A DNA stretch of 33,195 nucleotides from CBDVBD01 sp965372135 (GCA_965372135.1 CBDVBD010000018.1:1-33195); one strand, 5' to 3'. Numbered from the stretch's first letter, positions 1 to 9,081 are shown. Program-made: numbers and translations. The notes: generated by a model not told the origin, from the sequence alone.

Positions 1-1620
1 CCAACCCATTTTGTGGATATGTAAAACCTCATCTGGTTCAAGCTCTATCGCCTTCTGAATTTCGGATATAGCCTCGGTAAATTGTTGCTTTTGCAAGTAA
101 CCATACCGGCCGAGGAATCCATGAGCCCAGGCATCATCAGGCTCAACCTCCACTGCTTTCCTAAACCATTCAATGGCCTCATCATATCTTTCCTGGTCCG
201 CCAGGACATGACCAAGCATCCTGTAACCCCATTCATTTTCAGGATTTATACCTATACCTTTTTCACATTCTGTACGAGCGCTATCGTACCTCCCAACATG
301 GCGATACATATCGGCTAGTTTAATATGGGAATAATTATGCTCAGGTATTTTTTCGATTAGCTCTTCGAATACAGATATAGCTTTGTCATATCTTAAATAG
401 TCATGGTATAGACATCCTAGGGAATAACTGGCCCACAGATAATCAGGGTTCATGTCAATAGCCTCATGAAGTTTTTCTTCAGCAAGGTTGAATTCCCCCC
501 TTTCGTCATAGACATCGGCCAGATCCACTAAGGCTTCTACGTACGCTGAATCGAGCTCTACTGTTCGCTCAAATTCTTTTTCAGCCTCATCAAGTTGTTC
601 CCGAGCTAAATAGGCTTTGCCCAATCCCTGATGCGCATCGGGATCATCAGGATTGATTTCTATGGCCGCTTTGTATTCAGCTTTGGCTTCCTCAAACGAA
701 CCTTTCTCGTGGTACGCTTCGCCCAGACTATAGTGAGCCTCGGCATATTGTGGATAGATGCTAATTGCCTTATCAAATTCTATAACGGCTTCGTCAAACT
801 TTTTTTCCTCCATATACACATTACCAAGTATGATATACCCCTCTGCAAGATGTGATGTCCTCATAATAATATGATAACCAAGATGACTTGGAACAATGTC
901 GCTTACTTCACCGGGATTCAGTTTGAGAACCGCTTCTTCAAAGGCGGGGAAGAAATCTCCTCTATTGAAAGGACCTAAATCTCCTCCCTTTGCTACACTG
1001 CTTTGATCAATGGACCTTTCCCGAGCTAGCCGGTCAAATGGTGTACCATCCTGCAGCATGGTTAAGATCTCTCGTGCTTCGACCTCTGTCTTCACAACAA
1101 TATGCTTGGCTCGTAACCTATCTTCCAACAATCTTTCCTGTTCTATCTTATCTTTATGGAATTCCGCAACAGCTTTTCGAGTTATCTCCATCCCCCAAGT
1201 CTGGCCGACACGCATACTTTCTTCAGCAATTTGGGGCAAAACACTGACGAGTTTTTTCCCTGCAGGACTCTCGTAGAATTGAACAATTGTTCTTATTTCG
1301 TCATGCGTCAGATATTTATCATAGATAGAGACGGATAGATTGATTAGCTCGTCAAAATTGATTTCCGCTACGAAAGCATCCCAAAACTCTTCGGGCACAT
1401 CGGGAGTCAATGCTTTCAATTGAGGAATCATTTGATCCATTATTGTGGTACTCAGTTCACGAGCACCGGATACTTCCATTAGCTTCCTAATATCATTAAT
1501 CTTAGCTTGTTTGTCTATTTCAAGACTATCCGGATCCGTCTTAACAAGCTGCATTTTAGCAGAGCCTGCAAGAACAAGCACCAAAAGCAAAATAAGATAA
1601 ATGGTCACTTTACCATTCAT
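1..1620 (-). CDS. Secreted DUF2059-parvulin-TPR protein, C-terminus beyond window
   Basis: The open frame runs from an ATG at 1620 to the window edge, giving 540 codons with no stop, so the gene is cut off at its C-terminus. An SD-like AGAGGTGG lies just upstream of the ATG. Residues 1-21 form a signal peptide or N-terminal anchor (ILLLVLVLAGSA). Residues about 44-140 resemble DUF2059 (LTHDEIRTIVQFYESPAGKK). Residues about 170-253 are a parvulin-type peptidyl-prolyl isomerase (AKHIVVKT, GGDLGPF, GEVSDIV, GYHII). From about 258 there are eight TPR units and the start of a ninth, each ending in an NP or EP turn. The protein probably acts outside the inner membrane as a folding or assembly factor; this is inferred from the signal peptide and isomerase domain. 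Partner proteins are unknown. Confidence 0.85.
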   Translation of the reverse strand, partial: MNGKVTIYLILLLVLVLAGSAKMQLVKTDPDSLEIDKQAKINDIRKLMEVSGARELSTTIMDQMIPQLKALTPDVPEEFWDAFVAEINFDELINLSVSIYDKYLTHDEIRTIVQFYESPAGKKLVSVLPQIAEESMRVGQTWGMEITRKAVAEFHKDKIEQERLLEDRLRAKHIVVKTEVEAREILTMLQDGTPFDRLARERSIDQSSVAKGGDLGPFNRGDFFPAFEEAVLKLNPGEVSDIVPSHLGYHIIMRTSHLAEGYIILGNVYMEEKKFDEAVIEFDKAISIYPQYAEAHYSLGEAYHEKGSFEEAKAEYKAAIEINPDDPDAHQGLGKAYLAREQLDEAEKEFERTVELDSAYVEALVDLADVYDERGEFNLAEEKLHEAIDMNPDYLWASYSLGCLYHDYLRYDKAISVFEELIEKIPEHNYSHIKLADMYRHVGRYDSARTECEKGIGINPENEWGYRMLGHVLADQERYDEAIEWFRKAVEVEPDDAWAHGFLGRYGYLQKQQFTEAISEIQKAIELEPDEVLHIHKMGW

Positions 1621-1786
1621 GTCGACACCACCTCTCTTGAACAGGATTTATCAGCATAAGTTGCAGAAAATACACAGTAATCGCTGTTTCAAAGCATTAA
1701 ATGGCAGTCAGCCTGCTAATTACCCTTATCTGTTATTTGCAATGAACGTGCCAAAGAAAACCGTGGGTATCCGCTAACGATTTGAC

Positions 1787-3184
1787 CTATAAGATAAAAC
1801 GGGTCAAATCTTCGTCTTTGACGATCTCTTTCAAGGCTTTGATCACACGTGTTTTGGAAATGCGAATGCGTTTTGGTTTATCATAAGGCGCCTGGAACAG
1901 GATGTCTTCCAGCAAGGTTGTCAAGATAGTCTGCAACCTGCGGGCACCGATATTTTCCATTTTACGGTTGACGCGGTCGGCAGTGTCGGCAATTTCCTGG
2001 ATCGCGTCTTTGTCGAAAGCAATTGCGACGCCTTCGGTGGATAACAGCGCGGTGTACTGCTTGATCAAGGCATTTTCTGGCTCGGTCAGGATGCGAACGA
2101 AGTCTTTAGCCGTCAGGGAATCCAACTCTACGCGAATGGGGAAGCGCCCCTGGAGTTCGGGGATCAGATCTGACGGTTTGGATACGTTGAATGCGCCGGA
2201 ACCGATGAATAGGATGTGGTCGGAGCGTACAATGCCGTATTTAGTGACCACGGATGTGCCTTCCACGATGGGCAAGATGTCCCGTTGGACGCCTTCACGG
2301 GAGACGTCGGGTCCGTGCCCGCGGTCGGACCCGGCGATCTTGTCGATCTCGTCCAAGAACACGATCCCCAGGTTTTCGGTACGGTACACCGCTTCTTTGA
2401 CCACGGCGTCCATGTCCACCAATTTGCCGGTTTCATCACCCAAGAGCAATTGCCGGGCATCAGCGATGGTGGTACGCCGTTTTTTCTGTTTTTTGGGCAT
2501 GAAGCCACCGAAGATTTCCTGAAGGTTCACGCCCATTTCTTCGATGCCGCCCGGTGCGAAAATCTGCATCATGGACATGGCATCTTCCTTCAGGTCCAAC
2601 TCCACCATGCGTTCATCAAGCTCGCCGTTGTCCAGTTTTTTACCCAGTTTTTGGCGGGATCGTTCCCATTTGGCGGTTTGTTCGTCGTCGTCGCTGTGGG
2701 ACCTGGGCGGGGGTGGCAGCAGCAGGTCTAACAGCCGTTCTCGAACCTGAATAGCGGCTTTCTGCTGCACCCGCTCGGTGTGCTCGGCACGAACTTGGGA
2801 CACCGCTAAGTCCATCAATTCACGGATGATGGATTCCACGTCGCGACCCACATAACCCACTTCGGTGAACTTGGTAGCTTCCACTTTCACGAATGGGGCA
2901 CCAGCTAAACCAGACAGCCGGCGTGAGATTTCGGTCTTGCCAACGCCGGTGGGACCGATTAGGATGATGTTATTGGGCATAATCTCCTGACGGAGGTCCT
3001 CCGGTACCCGTTGCCTTCGCCACCGGTTTCTCATGGCGATGGCTACCACTCGTTTAGCCTGACCCTGACCGATAACATAACGGTCCAGCTCCCGGACAAT
3101 CATTTCCGGGGTCAAGTTTCTGCCGGGATCTAATTCTTTCGACTGAGAAACCGGCACTGGGAGTGTTTCTTTTTGTTGCGGCAT
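1787..3184 (-). CDS. hslU: HslU, ATPase subunit of the HslUV (ClpYQ) protease
   Basis: This is the AAA+ unfoldase that feeds substrates to the HslV peptidase in the cytoplasm. It is 465 aa, near the usual family length. The Walker A motif GPTGVGKT is at about residues 77-84. An intermediate (I) domain rich in charged residues follows (about 110-260), including GGFMPKKQKKRR. Walker B is VFLDEIDK at about 276. The C-terminus DLTRFIL matches the family's conserved tail, which docks into HslV. The start ATG overlaps the hslV stop by one base (TAATG), indicating translational coupling. The stop is TAG. It is the last gene of the dnaG-hslV-hslU transcription unit, and no clear terminator is visible after it. 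Confidence 0.97.
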   Translation of the reverse strand: MPQQKETLPVPVSQSKELDPGRNLTPEMIVRELDRYVIGQGQAKRVVAIAMRNRWRRQRVPEDLRQEIMPNNIILIGPTGVGKTEISRRLSGLAGAPFVKVEATKFTEVGYVGRDVESIIRELMDLAVSQVRAEHTERVQQKAAIQVRERLLDLLLPPPPRSHSDDDEQTAKWERSRQKLGKKLDNGELDERMVELDLKEDAMSMMQIFAPGGIEEMGVNLQEIFGGFMPKKQKKRRTTIADARQLLLGDETGKLVDMDAVVKEAVYRTENLGIVFLDEIDKIAGSDRGHGPDVSREGVQRDILPIVEGTSVVTKYGIVRSDHILFIGSGAFNVSKPSDLIPELQGRFPIRVELDSLTAKDFVRILTEPENALIKQYTALLSTEGVAIAFDKDAIQEIADTADRVNRKMENIGARRLQTILTTLLEDILFQAPYDKPKRIRISKTRVIKALKEIVKDEDLTRFIL

Positions 3185-3723
3185 TAAGGAATGGTCTCCA
3201 CGCTGAAATTGGTGTTGGTGTAAATGCAGATATCCGCCGCAATTTTCAGGGATTCTACGACGATTTCATTGGGAGTCAAGGCGGATTGCGACGCCAAGGC
3301 TCTGGCTGCGGCAAGCGCATAGGGACCGCCGGATCCCAACGCCACGATGCCGTCGTCGGGTTCCACCACATCACCGGTGCCCGAAAGCCACAACAGGCTG
3401 TGATCGTTCATGGCTGCCATTTGTGCTTCTAAGCGGCGCAGGTATTTGTCGGTACGCCATTTCTTGGCGGTCTCGATAGCGGCTCGTAGCAGGTCGCCCT
3501 GTAAGCTGCGCAGCTTTTCCTCGAAAATTTCCATTAAGGTAAGGGCGTCGGCGGCTGCCCCTGCGAATCCCACCAGTACCTGGTCGTCCTGCAGGCGTCG
3601 GATCTTACGGCTGCCGGCTTTCAAAATCGTGTCTCCCACGGTCAATTGTCCATCTCCACCCATAGCGCCTTGACCGTCACGAAGTACCGCTAAGATGGTG
3701 GTGCTGCGTACTTTTTGCATCAT
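3184..3723 (-). CDS. hslV: HslV, threonine peptidase subunit of the HslUV protease
   Basis: This is the proteasome-like peptidase core of HslUV, about 179 aa from the chosen start. The catalytic N-terminal Thr should be the first T of TTILAV, exposed after removing a short MMQKVRS leader. Family motifs include GDGQLTVG, RKIRRL, VGFAGAAADALTL, WRTDKYLRRLEA, GSGGPYALAAARAL and AADICIYTN. I chose the ATG at 3723 because it overlaps the dnaG stop in an ATGA arrangement. A longer frame exists from a TTG at 3738, but it begins inside dnaG, has a poor start codon, and would lengthen the propeptide. Confidence 0.96.
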   Translation of the reverse strand: MMQKVRSTTILAVLRDGQGAMGGDGQLTVGDTILKAGSRKIRRLQDDQVLVGFAGAAADALTLMEIFEEKLRSLQGDLLRAAIETAKKWRTDKYLRRLEAQMAAMNDHSLLWLSGTGDVVEPDDGIVALGSGGPYALAAARALASQSALTPNEIVVESLKIAADICIYTNTNFSVETIP

Positions 3724-5525
3724 ACTGACATTTCCCAAAGTTTCTGTTGCCCCAATTTTACGATATCCTGCCGAATCAAACTGATTTTCATCAGGTGATC
3801 GCTGGGATCATGATTCGCCGTCTCGGCGCTTTTGATTTTCTTCAGCAGGTCGGATATTTGGGATTCCTTAAAGAGGATTTGCATTCGGATCAGACAATCT
3901 TGCGCTGCTTGTTCTGGTTCTTCCATCACTTCCGACACCACTGCTTCCGCAATCCAATTCCTGAGCACTGGATCTTCGGTTAATGAGATTACTTCCGCCT
4001 GGGCAATATCCATGTTGTTCGTACTCCGCTCTTCGAGTATCTGCACCAGTTCCCGCAACGGCTGACTGGTAATACCGGATGTCTCCCAATGGGGGAAGGC
4101 TTTCGGCGCCAATTCAGGGTGCTGGATCAGAATCTTCAGCAGCTCCAGCGCTGGAGTGTCTTCCCGAGTTACCCTAAATTGTTCAAGCTGTGCCGGTCGT
4201 TCGGAATCCGGTCGGGGACGCGCAGTTCTTCGAATACCCGACAGCTCCTTCGCCAAGGTGGTTTCCGATAATCCGGTATGCTCCGCCAAGTCTTTGATAA
4301 CAATACCACGATCCAGCTCATTAGGAATTCTTGCCGCGGATTCCAATACCCAACGGATGCGATTGCCCTTCTCACGGGGAGCCAACGGTGATGCATCCTG
4401 TGCCAACTTCCACTTAAACTCCAGGAACTGGGGTGCTGTTCCGAGTAATTCCTGGAACACTTCACTCCCCCGTTCTCGCACAAAGCTGTCGGGGTCTTCC
4501 CCTTCCGGCATAACCATGATTCTGGGAGTCAAGCCCTGAGACAACACGATATCACCGGCACGCAATGCGGCACGTAAACCGGCATCATCACCATCGAAGG
4601 TCAGCACCACTTCCCGGCAGTATCGGGCTAACAGGCGGGCTTGCTGCTCGGTGAATGCGGTCCCCAAGGTGGCGACCGTCTGGTCGAACCCGGCGATCCA
4701 CAAGGCGAGTGTGTCGGTGTACCCTTCCACCAGGATGGCAAATTCCTGTTTGCGGATGGCGCTGCGTGCCTGGCGGATGCCGTACAACAAGTTCCCTTTT
4801 TGGAACACTGGCGTATCGGGGGAATTCAAGTATTTCGGGGTGTCCGGGTCGTCGGAAAGGGTACGACCGCCGAAGCCCACTACTTTCCCGGACAAATTAA
4901 TTATGGAAAACATCACCCGGTGGCGGAAACGGTCGTAATAACCCCGTTCGGATTCTTTGGTGACAATCAGTCCGGCGCGTTTCAGTATCTTGACCGGTAT
5001 CTTCTTGGCTGTCGCGACGTTCAATAGCCCATCCCAACGGTCGGGGGCATATCCAATCTTATGGGTGTTAATCACGTCCTTGGGTATGGATCGGGACTGC
5101 AGGAATTTCCAGGCATGGGCGGCACCGGGATCTTTACCATCCATCAAGGTGCGGTGGAAGTATTCCTGAGCCAACTCATTGGCACGGATCAGGTATTCCT
5201 GCTCGCTAATTTCCTTTTCTGAAAGGCGTGACTCTTTGGGGACTTCCACACCGGTACGGCGCGCCAATTCTTCCACTGCTTCCGGGAAACTCATGTTGTC
5301 GTGGAGAGTTAAAAAAGTAATGGCGTTCCCGCCCGCTTTGCAGCCGAAACAGTGAAAAATCCCCTTGGCGGGGTTGACGGAAAAAGACGGCGTCTTTTCG
5401 CTGTGGAACGGGCACAATCCGAAGTAATTCTGACCGCGACGGCGCAGGGACACATGCTCCGACACCAATTCCACCATGTCGGTACGCGCTAAGATTTCTT
5501 CGATGATATGTTGCGGAATTTTCAC
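3720..5525 (-). CDS. dnaG: DnaG DNA primase
   Basis: This protein synthesises RNA primers at the replication fork. The N-terminal CHC2 zinc-binding domain has C39, H42, C60 and C63 (numbered from the TTG start) in CPFH...CFGC. The TOPRIM catalytic core includes LVEGYTDTLAL (about residue 265) and the acidic VVLTFDGDDAG. The C-terminal region should carry the DnaB-interacting domain but is poorly conserved by eye. The length is about 601 aa, typical for the family. Two starts are plausible: GTG at 5525, used here, or TTG at 5528, giving one more residue. A GAGAGA lies 6-9 bases upstream of both. It is the first gene of the dnaG-hslV-hslU unit and has a near-consensus promoter at 5586-5558. The TGA stop overlaps the hslV start. 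Confidence 0.96.
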   Translation of the reverse strand: MKIPQHIIEEILARTDMVELVSEHVSLRRRGQNYFGLCPFHSEKTPSFSVNPAKGIFHCFGCKAGGNAITFLTLHDNMSFPEAVEELARRTGVEVPKESRLSEKEISEQEYLIRANELAQEYFHRTLMDGKDPGAAHAWKFLQSRSIPKDVINTHKIGYAPDRWDGLLNVATAKKIPVKILKRAGLIVTKESERGYYDRFRHRVMFSIINLSGKVVGFGGRTLSDDPDTPKYLNSPDTPVFQKGNLLYGIRQARSAIRKQEFAILVEGYTDTLALWIAGFDQTVATLGTAFTEQQARLLARYCREVVLTFDGDDAGLRAALRAGDIVLSQGLTPRIMVMPEGEDPDSFVRERGSEVFQELLGTAPQFLEFKWKLAQDASPLAPREKGNRIRWVLESAARIPNELDRGIVIKDLAEHTGLSETTLAKELSGIRRTARPRPDSERPAQLEQFRVTREDTPALELLKILIQHPELAPKAFPHWETSGITSQPLRELVQILEERSTNNMDIAQAEVISLTEDPVLRNWIAEAVVSEVMEEPEQAAQDCLIRMQILFKESQISDLLKKIKSAETANHDPSDHLMKISLIRQDIVKLGQQKLWEMSV

Positions 5526-5557
5526 CAACCAGATTCTCTCATTTACAATAGCAGTAC

Positions 5558-5586
5558 AATATACGGTAGATGACAGTTATTGTCAA
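5558..5586 (-). promoter_or_regulatory. Promoter of dnaG-hslV-hslU
   Basis: On the minus strand, TTGACA (5586-5581), exactly 17 bases, then TATATT (5563-5558), preceded by CCG. The expected transcription start is near 5550, leaving a leader of about 25 bases before dnaG. This is the best-matching promoter in the window. Confidence 0.8.
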
Positions 5587-5667
5587 CCGTTTTTTGATTT
5601 GAGTGAGAAAGGGCGCTGGCATATACACAATCTCTCAACTAATCTTTGTTCTGAGTCGGGTGGCACA

Positions 5668-5947
5668 GGTTGCCTGCAACCCAGCTCGTATCTTGGCGGA
5701 CTTGTCCGACTCTGGCGGATTCCCGTGGGTAAGTAAAGGCGGTCTCTACAACCCCTCCCTGCTATCTGCAGGGGGGGAGTAAGGGGGGTCTCTTTAGGTC
5801 GGGTTTCGTTGAAACCCGACTCTTGTGATAGCACCCGAATTCATTCGGGTATATCGAATGATAAATGACTATCTTTTTGGGAATAACACCACAATTTATT
5901 ATGGTGTTAAAAGTGAACTAACTCACACCCCAACCGCTTCAGCGGTT
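5668..5947. repeat. Cluster of short perfect palindromes with differing arms
   Basis: This covers most of the 540-base gap between the divergent dnaG and HAD genes. Hairpins seen: 5668-5681 (GGTTGC/GCAACC), 5697-5708 (CGGAC/GTCCG), 5757-5774 (CCCTGC/GCAGGG), 5798-5820 (GTCGGGTTTC/GAAACCCGAC, 3-base loop), 5833-5850 (ACCCGAAT/ATTCGGGT, 2-base loop), 5884-5909 (TAACACCA/TGGTGTTA) and 5932-5947 (AACCGCT/AGCGGTT, 2-base loop). Each pair of arms is perfectly complementary, but the sequences differ from one another. No gene ends here, so they are not transcription terminators of flanking genes. They may be REP- or MITE-like intergenic palindromes. No protein-coding gene was recognised in the gap. 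Confidence 0.7.
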
Positions 5948-6021
5948 TACATTGGGAAAGATAATTAGTTGAACGCCATAAGGCGGGAATGACATAGTGT
6001 GGATGTTATATCGGGGAATGC

Positions 6022-6050
6022 TTGCATTTGGAGGAATTTTTTGTTATCTT
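6022..6050 (+). promoter_or_regulatory. Promoter of the HAD-acpS-nnr-vanZ-ssb operon
   Basis: TTGCAT (6022-6027), 17 bases, TATCTT (6045-6050). The predicted transcription start near 6057 lies downstream of an in-frame TTG at 6022, so that TTG cannot be the start of the HAD protein. Confidence 0.6.
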
Positions 6051-6072
6051 TCCTTGTCTAATGGAGGTTGGC

Positions 6073-6750
6073 ATGATTAAAGGGATTATATTCGACCTGG
6101 ATAATACCCTGCTGGATTTCATGAAAATGAAGGAAGAGTCGGTCAATGCGGCGGTGGATGCCATGATCGAAGCGGGGCTCACCATGAATCATCAGGATGC
6201 AGTGAATCGAATTTATGCCATTTATGATGAACAGGGGATCGAATTCCAGGAGGTGTTCGACCAATTCCTGATGGAAGAAATCGGGGTGATTAATTATAGA
6301 ATCTTGTCGGCGGGGATCGTGGCATATCGTCGCGCCCGGGAAGCAACCCTGGCGCTGTATCCCCATGTCACGTACACCTTGACCAAGCTGATAAAACTGG
6401 GATTGAAATTGGCGGTGCTGTCCGATGCACCGGGGAAGCAGGCGTGGTTGAGGTTAAGCTACCTGAACCTGCATCATTTTTTCGATACCGTGGTGACACT
6501 GGACGATACCGGACTGAAGAAACCATGTGCGATACCATTTCAAAAAGCGCTGGAAATGATGGACTTAACACCGGACCAGGTGTTGATGGTGGGTGATTGG
6601 CCCGAGCGGGATATGGCAGGCGCCAAGAAGCTGGGCATTCGGTCCGTGTTCGCCAAATACGGAGACCGGTTCGACACAGTGGAATCCGGCGCCGATTACG
6701 AGGTTGACGATATTTCTCAATTGCTGGAAATCCTGAAGGAATTTGCATAA
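6073..6750 (+). CDS. HAD superfamily (subfamily IA) hydrolase, probable phosphatase
   Basis: A cytoplasmic HAD-fold phosphohydrolase of 225 aa. Motif I is FDLDNTLLDF near the N-terminus, with nucleophile and acid/base aspartates. Motif II is VLSDAP, motif III includes the LKKP lysine, and motif IV is GDWPERDMAGAKKLG. A helical cap lies between motifs I and II, as in subfamily IA. The overall pattern resembles the TIGR02253-type HAD-IA proteins. The substrate cannot be predicted. The start at ATG 6073 is supported by GGAGG six bases upstream and by the promoter position; an ATG at 6061 overlaps that SD. The stop overlaps the acpS start by one base (TAATG), so the two are probably translated together. 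Confidence 0.9.
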   Translation: MIKGIIFDLDNTLLDFMKMKEESVNAAVDAMIEAGLTMNHQDAVNRIYAIYDEQGIEFQEVFDQFLMEEIGVINYRILSAGIVAYRRAREATLALYPHVTYTLTKLIKLGLKLAVLSDAPGKQAWLRLSYLNLHHFFDTVVTLDDTGLKKPCAIPFQKALEMMDLTPDQVLMVGDWPERDMAGAKKLGIRSVFAKYGDRFDTVESGADYEVDDISQLLEILKEFA

Positions 6751-7106
6751 TGAAGGGGATCGGGATAGATATCGTGGAAGTCAAGCGGATTGCGGAGAAA
6801 ATCCGTGACGAAAAATTCCTGCGACGGGTGTTCACTCCTGCAGAAATCGAGGAATGTCAGAAGTTAGCGTATTCGGCGCAAGCTTTCGCCGCCCGCTTCG
6901 CTGCCAAGGAAGCAGTGGGAAAGGCATTGGGAACTGGCATCGGCGGAAAATTATCCTGGCAGGACATAGAAATCCTCCGTAGCGAAACCGGCAGCCCCAC
7001 CGTCAATCTAAGCACATCAGCAATCGAACAATTACACAATCCAACCATCAAAATCAGCCTATCCCATACTGACAGCTATGCGGTGGCTGTGACGATATTT
7101 GAATAA
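6750..7106 (+). CDS. acpS: Holo-[acyl-carrier-protein] synthase AcpS
   Basis: It transfers 4'-phosphopantetheine from CoA to apo-ACP, activating fatty acid synthesis. At 118 aa it has the standard AcpS length. The N-terminal GIGIDIVEVKRI contains the Mg-binding Asp, and FAAKEAVGKALGTGI is the second signature with the catalytic Glu/Lys. ISLSHTDSYAVAV is the conserved C-terminal strand. It overlaps the HAD gene by one base and is followed after 23 bases by nnr, a pairing common in bacteria. Confidence 0.97.
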   Translation: MKGIGIDIVEVKRIAEKIRDEKFLRRVFTPAEIEECQKLAYSAQAFAARFAAKEAVGKALGTGIGGKLSWQDIEILRSETGSPTVNLSTSAIEQLHNPTIKISLSHTDSYAVAVTIFE

Positions 7107-7129
7107 TCAACCAAAATATTGAGTATATT

Positions 7130-8683
7130 ATGATCCCAATCGTAACCGCGAAAGAGATGCAATCCCTGGACTCCCGAACCATCGACGGAATGGGCGTGCC
7201 GGGGCTGGTGTTAATGGAAAACGCCTGCATGGGAGTGGTGGATGCCGCCGAAGACATGCTGGATGGTGCCAATGGCAAAACCATCCGAATCTACTGCGGT
7301 ACCGGCAACAACGGCGGGGACGGATTCGCCGCCGCCCGGCACCTGCTGAACCGTGGTGCCATCCTCGACGTCCTCCTTATCGGCAATCCCGATAAACTAA
7401 CCCCTGATGCCAAAGCCAATCATGACTGGTTCCTCGAAATGGGAGGCGACGTCTCTCCTATTAATAATATAAGCGATCTGGAAACCACCTCCCCCGCCGA
7501 TCTCGCCATCGATGGATTGCTGGGAACGGGCATCCAGGGTGCAGCTCGAGGACTGGTGGCGGAAGTCATCGAACATATCAACCAGCACGAACTGCAGGTG
7601 CTGGCGATCGATATCCCTTCCGGTGTGGAAGGTTCTACAGGCAAAGTGGCTGGTCCGGCAGTACACGCGGAATTAACTGTGACAATGGGCTTGCCCAAGA
7701 TTGGCTTGATGGTACCCCCAGGGTGGAACTATGCCGGTGAAGTCGATATAGTGGACATCGGCGTCCCCCGGAAATTCATCGAAGAAGCCGACCTGAAATT
7801 CGCCTTGATTGAAGTGGACGATGTCCTTGAAATGCTGCCCCGCCGCCATCGGGAAGCCCACAAAGGCGATTGCGGAAAGTTATTCCTTCTGGCGGGGTCA
7901 CCCGGTTTTACCGGTGCCGCGGCATTGGCAACCGAAACCGCAGTGAAATCCGGCGTGGGATTGGCGCGATTGGGAATCCCCATGGCGTTGAATCAAATTC
8001 TGGAAATCAAGCTGACCGAAGGAATGACCTGGGTATTGGAAGACCAGGATCAGGGGCTGCTGCACAAGGACGCACTGCCGGAAATCCGCAATGCCCTGCA
8101 ATGGGCGGACGCTTTGGCGTTAGGTCCGGGGATTTCCATGGAAGACAGCGTGGGGGAAACGGTAGAGCAGTTTTTACCCGAAGTCACCCTGCCCACTGTG
8201 ATCGATGCCGACGGATTGAATCAACTGGGGAACAAGCAGCATCTGTTAAAGCAGCTACCGGAACAGTGCGTATTAACCCCCCATCCCGGCGAGATGGCGC
8301 GATTGACCGGCAAATCGATATCGGAAATTATGGAAGAACCCATCGCAACCGCACGAGAATACGCTAAAGAATGGCAGGCGATAGTGGTGTTGAAGGGCGC
8401 TCCCACTTACATCGCACGTCCCGACGGAATGGTAGCGATGAACCCCACCGGAAATCCGGGGATGGCATCGGGAGGAACCGGCGATGTCTTGACCGGGTTG
8501 ATCGGGAGTTTCTTGGCGCAGGGACTGCCACCCTGGGAAGCCAGCGTGTGTGGGGTATGGCTGCATGGAGCCATGGGGGATCTGGCGGAAGAGGTGGTAG
8601 GAACACTCTCAATGACCGCATCGGATCTGATCGATATGATTCCGGAAGTGCTGGATACGATCGAGTATGATCCGTTAGTATGA
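7130..8683 (+). CDS. nnr: Bifunctional NAD(P)H-hydrate repair enzyme (epimerase/dehydratase)
   Basis: This repairs hydrated NADH/NADPH: the N-terminal YjeF_N domain epimerises NAD(P)HX and the C-terminal ribokinase-like domain dehydrates it. The 517-aa length fits the fused enzyme. The N-domain (about 1-220) has GTGNNGGDGFAAARHL and DIPSGVEGSTG. The C-domain (about 235-510) has KLFLLAGSPGFTGAA, VIDADGLN, LTPHPGEMARL and GGTGDVLTGLIG, the last two being the phosphate/nucleotide-binding and catalytic signatures. The stop TGA overlaps the following vanZ-like start in an ATGA arrangement. The residues after MENA are CMG rather than the GRG I would expect from memory, which is a minor deviation. 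Confidence 0.96.
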   Translation: MIPIVTAKEMQSLDSRTIDGMGVPGLVLMENACMGVVDAAEDMLDGANGKTIRIYCGTGNNGGDGFAAARHLLNRGAILDVLLIGNPDKLTPDAKANHDWFLEMGGDVSPINNISDLETTSPADLAIDGLLGTGIQGAARGLVAEVIEHINQHELQVLAIDIPSGVEGSTGKVAGPAVHAELTVTMGLPKIGLMVPPGWNYAGEVDIVDIGVPRKFIEEADLKFALIEVDDVLEMLPRRHREAHKGDCGKLFLLAGSPGFTGAAALATETAVKSGVGLARLGIPMALNQILEIKLTEGMTWVLEDQDQGLLHKDALPEIRNALQWADALALGPGISMEDSVGETVEQFLPEVTLPTVIDADGLNQLGNKQHLLKQLPEQCVLTPHPGEMARLTGKSISEIMEEPIATAREYAKEWQAIVVLKGAPTYIARPDGMVAMNPTGNPGMASGGTGDVLTGLIGSFLAQGLPPWEASVCGVWLHGAMGDLAEEVVGTLSMTASDLIDMIPEVLDTIEYDPLV

Positions 8684-9051
8684 ATAATAACCTGAAACGA
8701 TGGCTGCCGATTTTGGTTCCGGTAGGGTGGGGATTGGCAATCTTTGTGGCGTCGTCCATCCCGGGACACAGCATACAAAAAATGATGGTGGTATCGTGGG
8801 ACAAACTGTACCACGTAGTGGAATTCGGGATGCTAGTGGTGGCAATAGCGTGGACGATGGTCAAAGTGCGGATATCGAAATGGTCTTGGATGGTGCCCCT
8901 GACCGCGTTTGCCATCGGCGCTGTCTATGCCCCGATCGACGAGTTCCACCAGTCGTTGGTACCGGGACGGGATGCGTCAATATTGGATATGGCGGCGGAC
9001 TGGGCGGGATGTACCGCAGGAATGATAGGGGCGCTTTGGATTCGGAAATAA
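8680..9051 (+). CDS. VanZ-like family membrane protein
   Basis: A 123-aa integral membrane protein with about four transmembrane helices (near residues 8-25, 47-63, 70-88 and 104-120). VanZ-family signatures are a Ser-Ser-Ile-Pro-Gly stretch after helix 1, DKLYHVVEFGML, and the loop IDEFHQSLVPGRDASILDMAADWAG. VanZ from enterococci gives low-level teicoplanin resistance, but the function of most chromosomal homologues is unknown and no resistance role is claimed. It is translationally coupled to nnr (4-base overlap). Confidence 0.88.
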   Translation: MNNNLKRWLPILVPVGWGLAIFVASSIPGHSIQKMMVVSWDKLYHVVEFGMLVVAIAWTMVKVRISKWSWMVPLTAFAIGAVYAPIDEFHQSLVPGRDASILDMAADWAGCTAGMIGALWIRK

Positions 9052-9081
9052 TAATAAAATAATAGAATACAGGAGGATTTC

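Noticed and set aside
1902..2731. Long plus-strand frames opposite hslU
   Set aside because: Shadow frames of a well-conserved minus-strand gene; their translations match nothing recognisable.
7113..7135. TATATT directly before nnr as a -10 box
   Set aside because: The nnr ATG follows TATATT immediately, so transcription would begin inside the gene, and the spacing to the nearest TTGAAT is 19, unlike all others.
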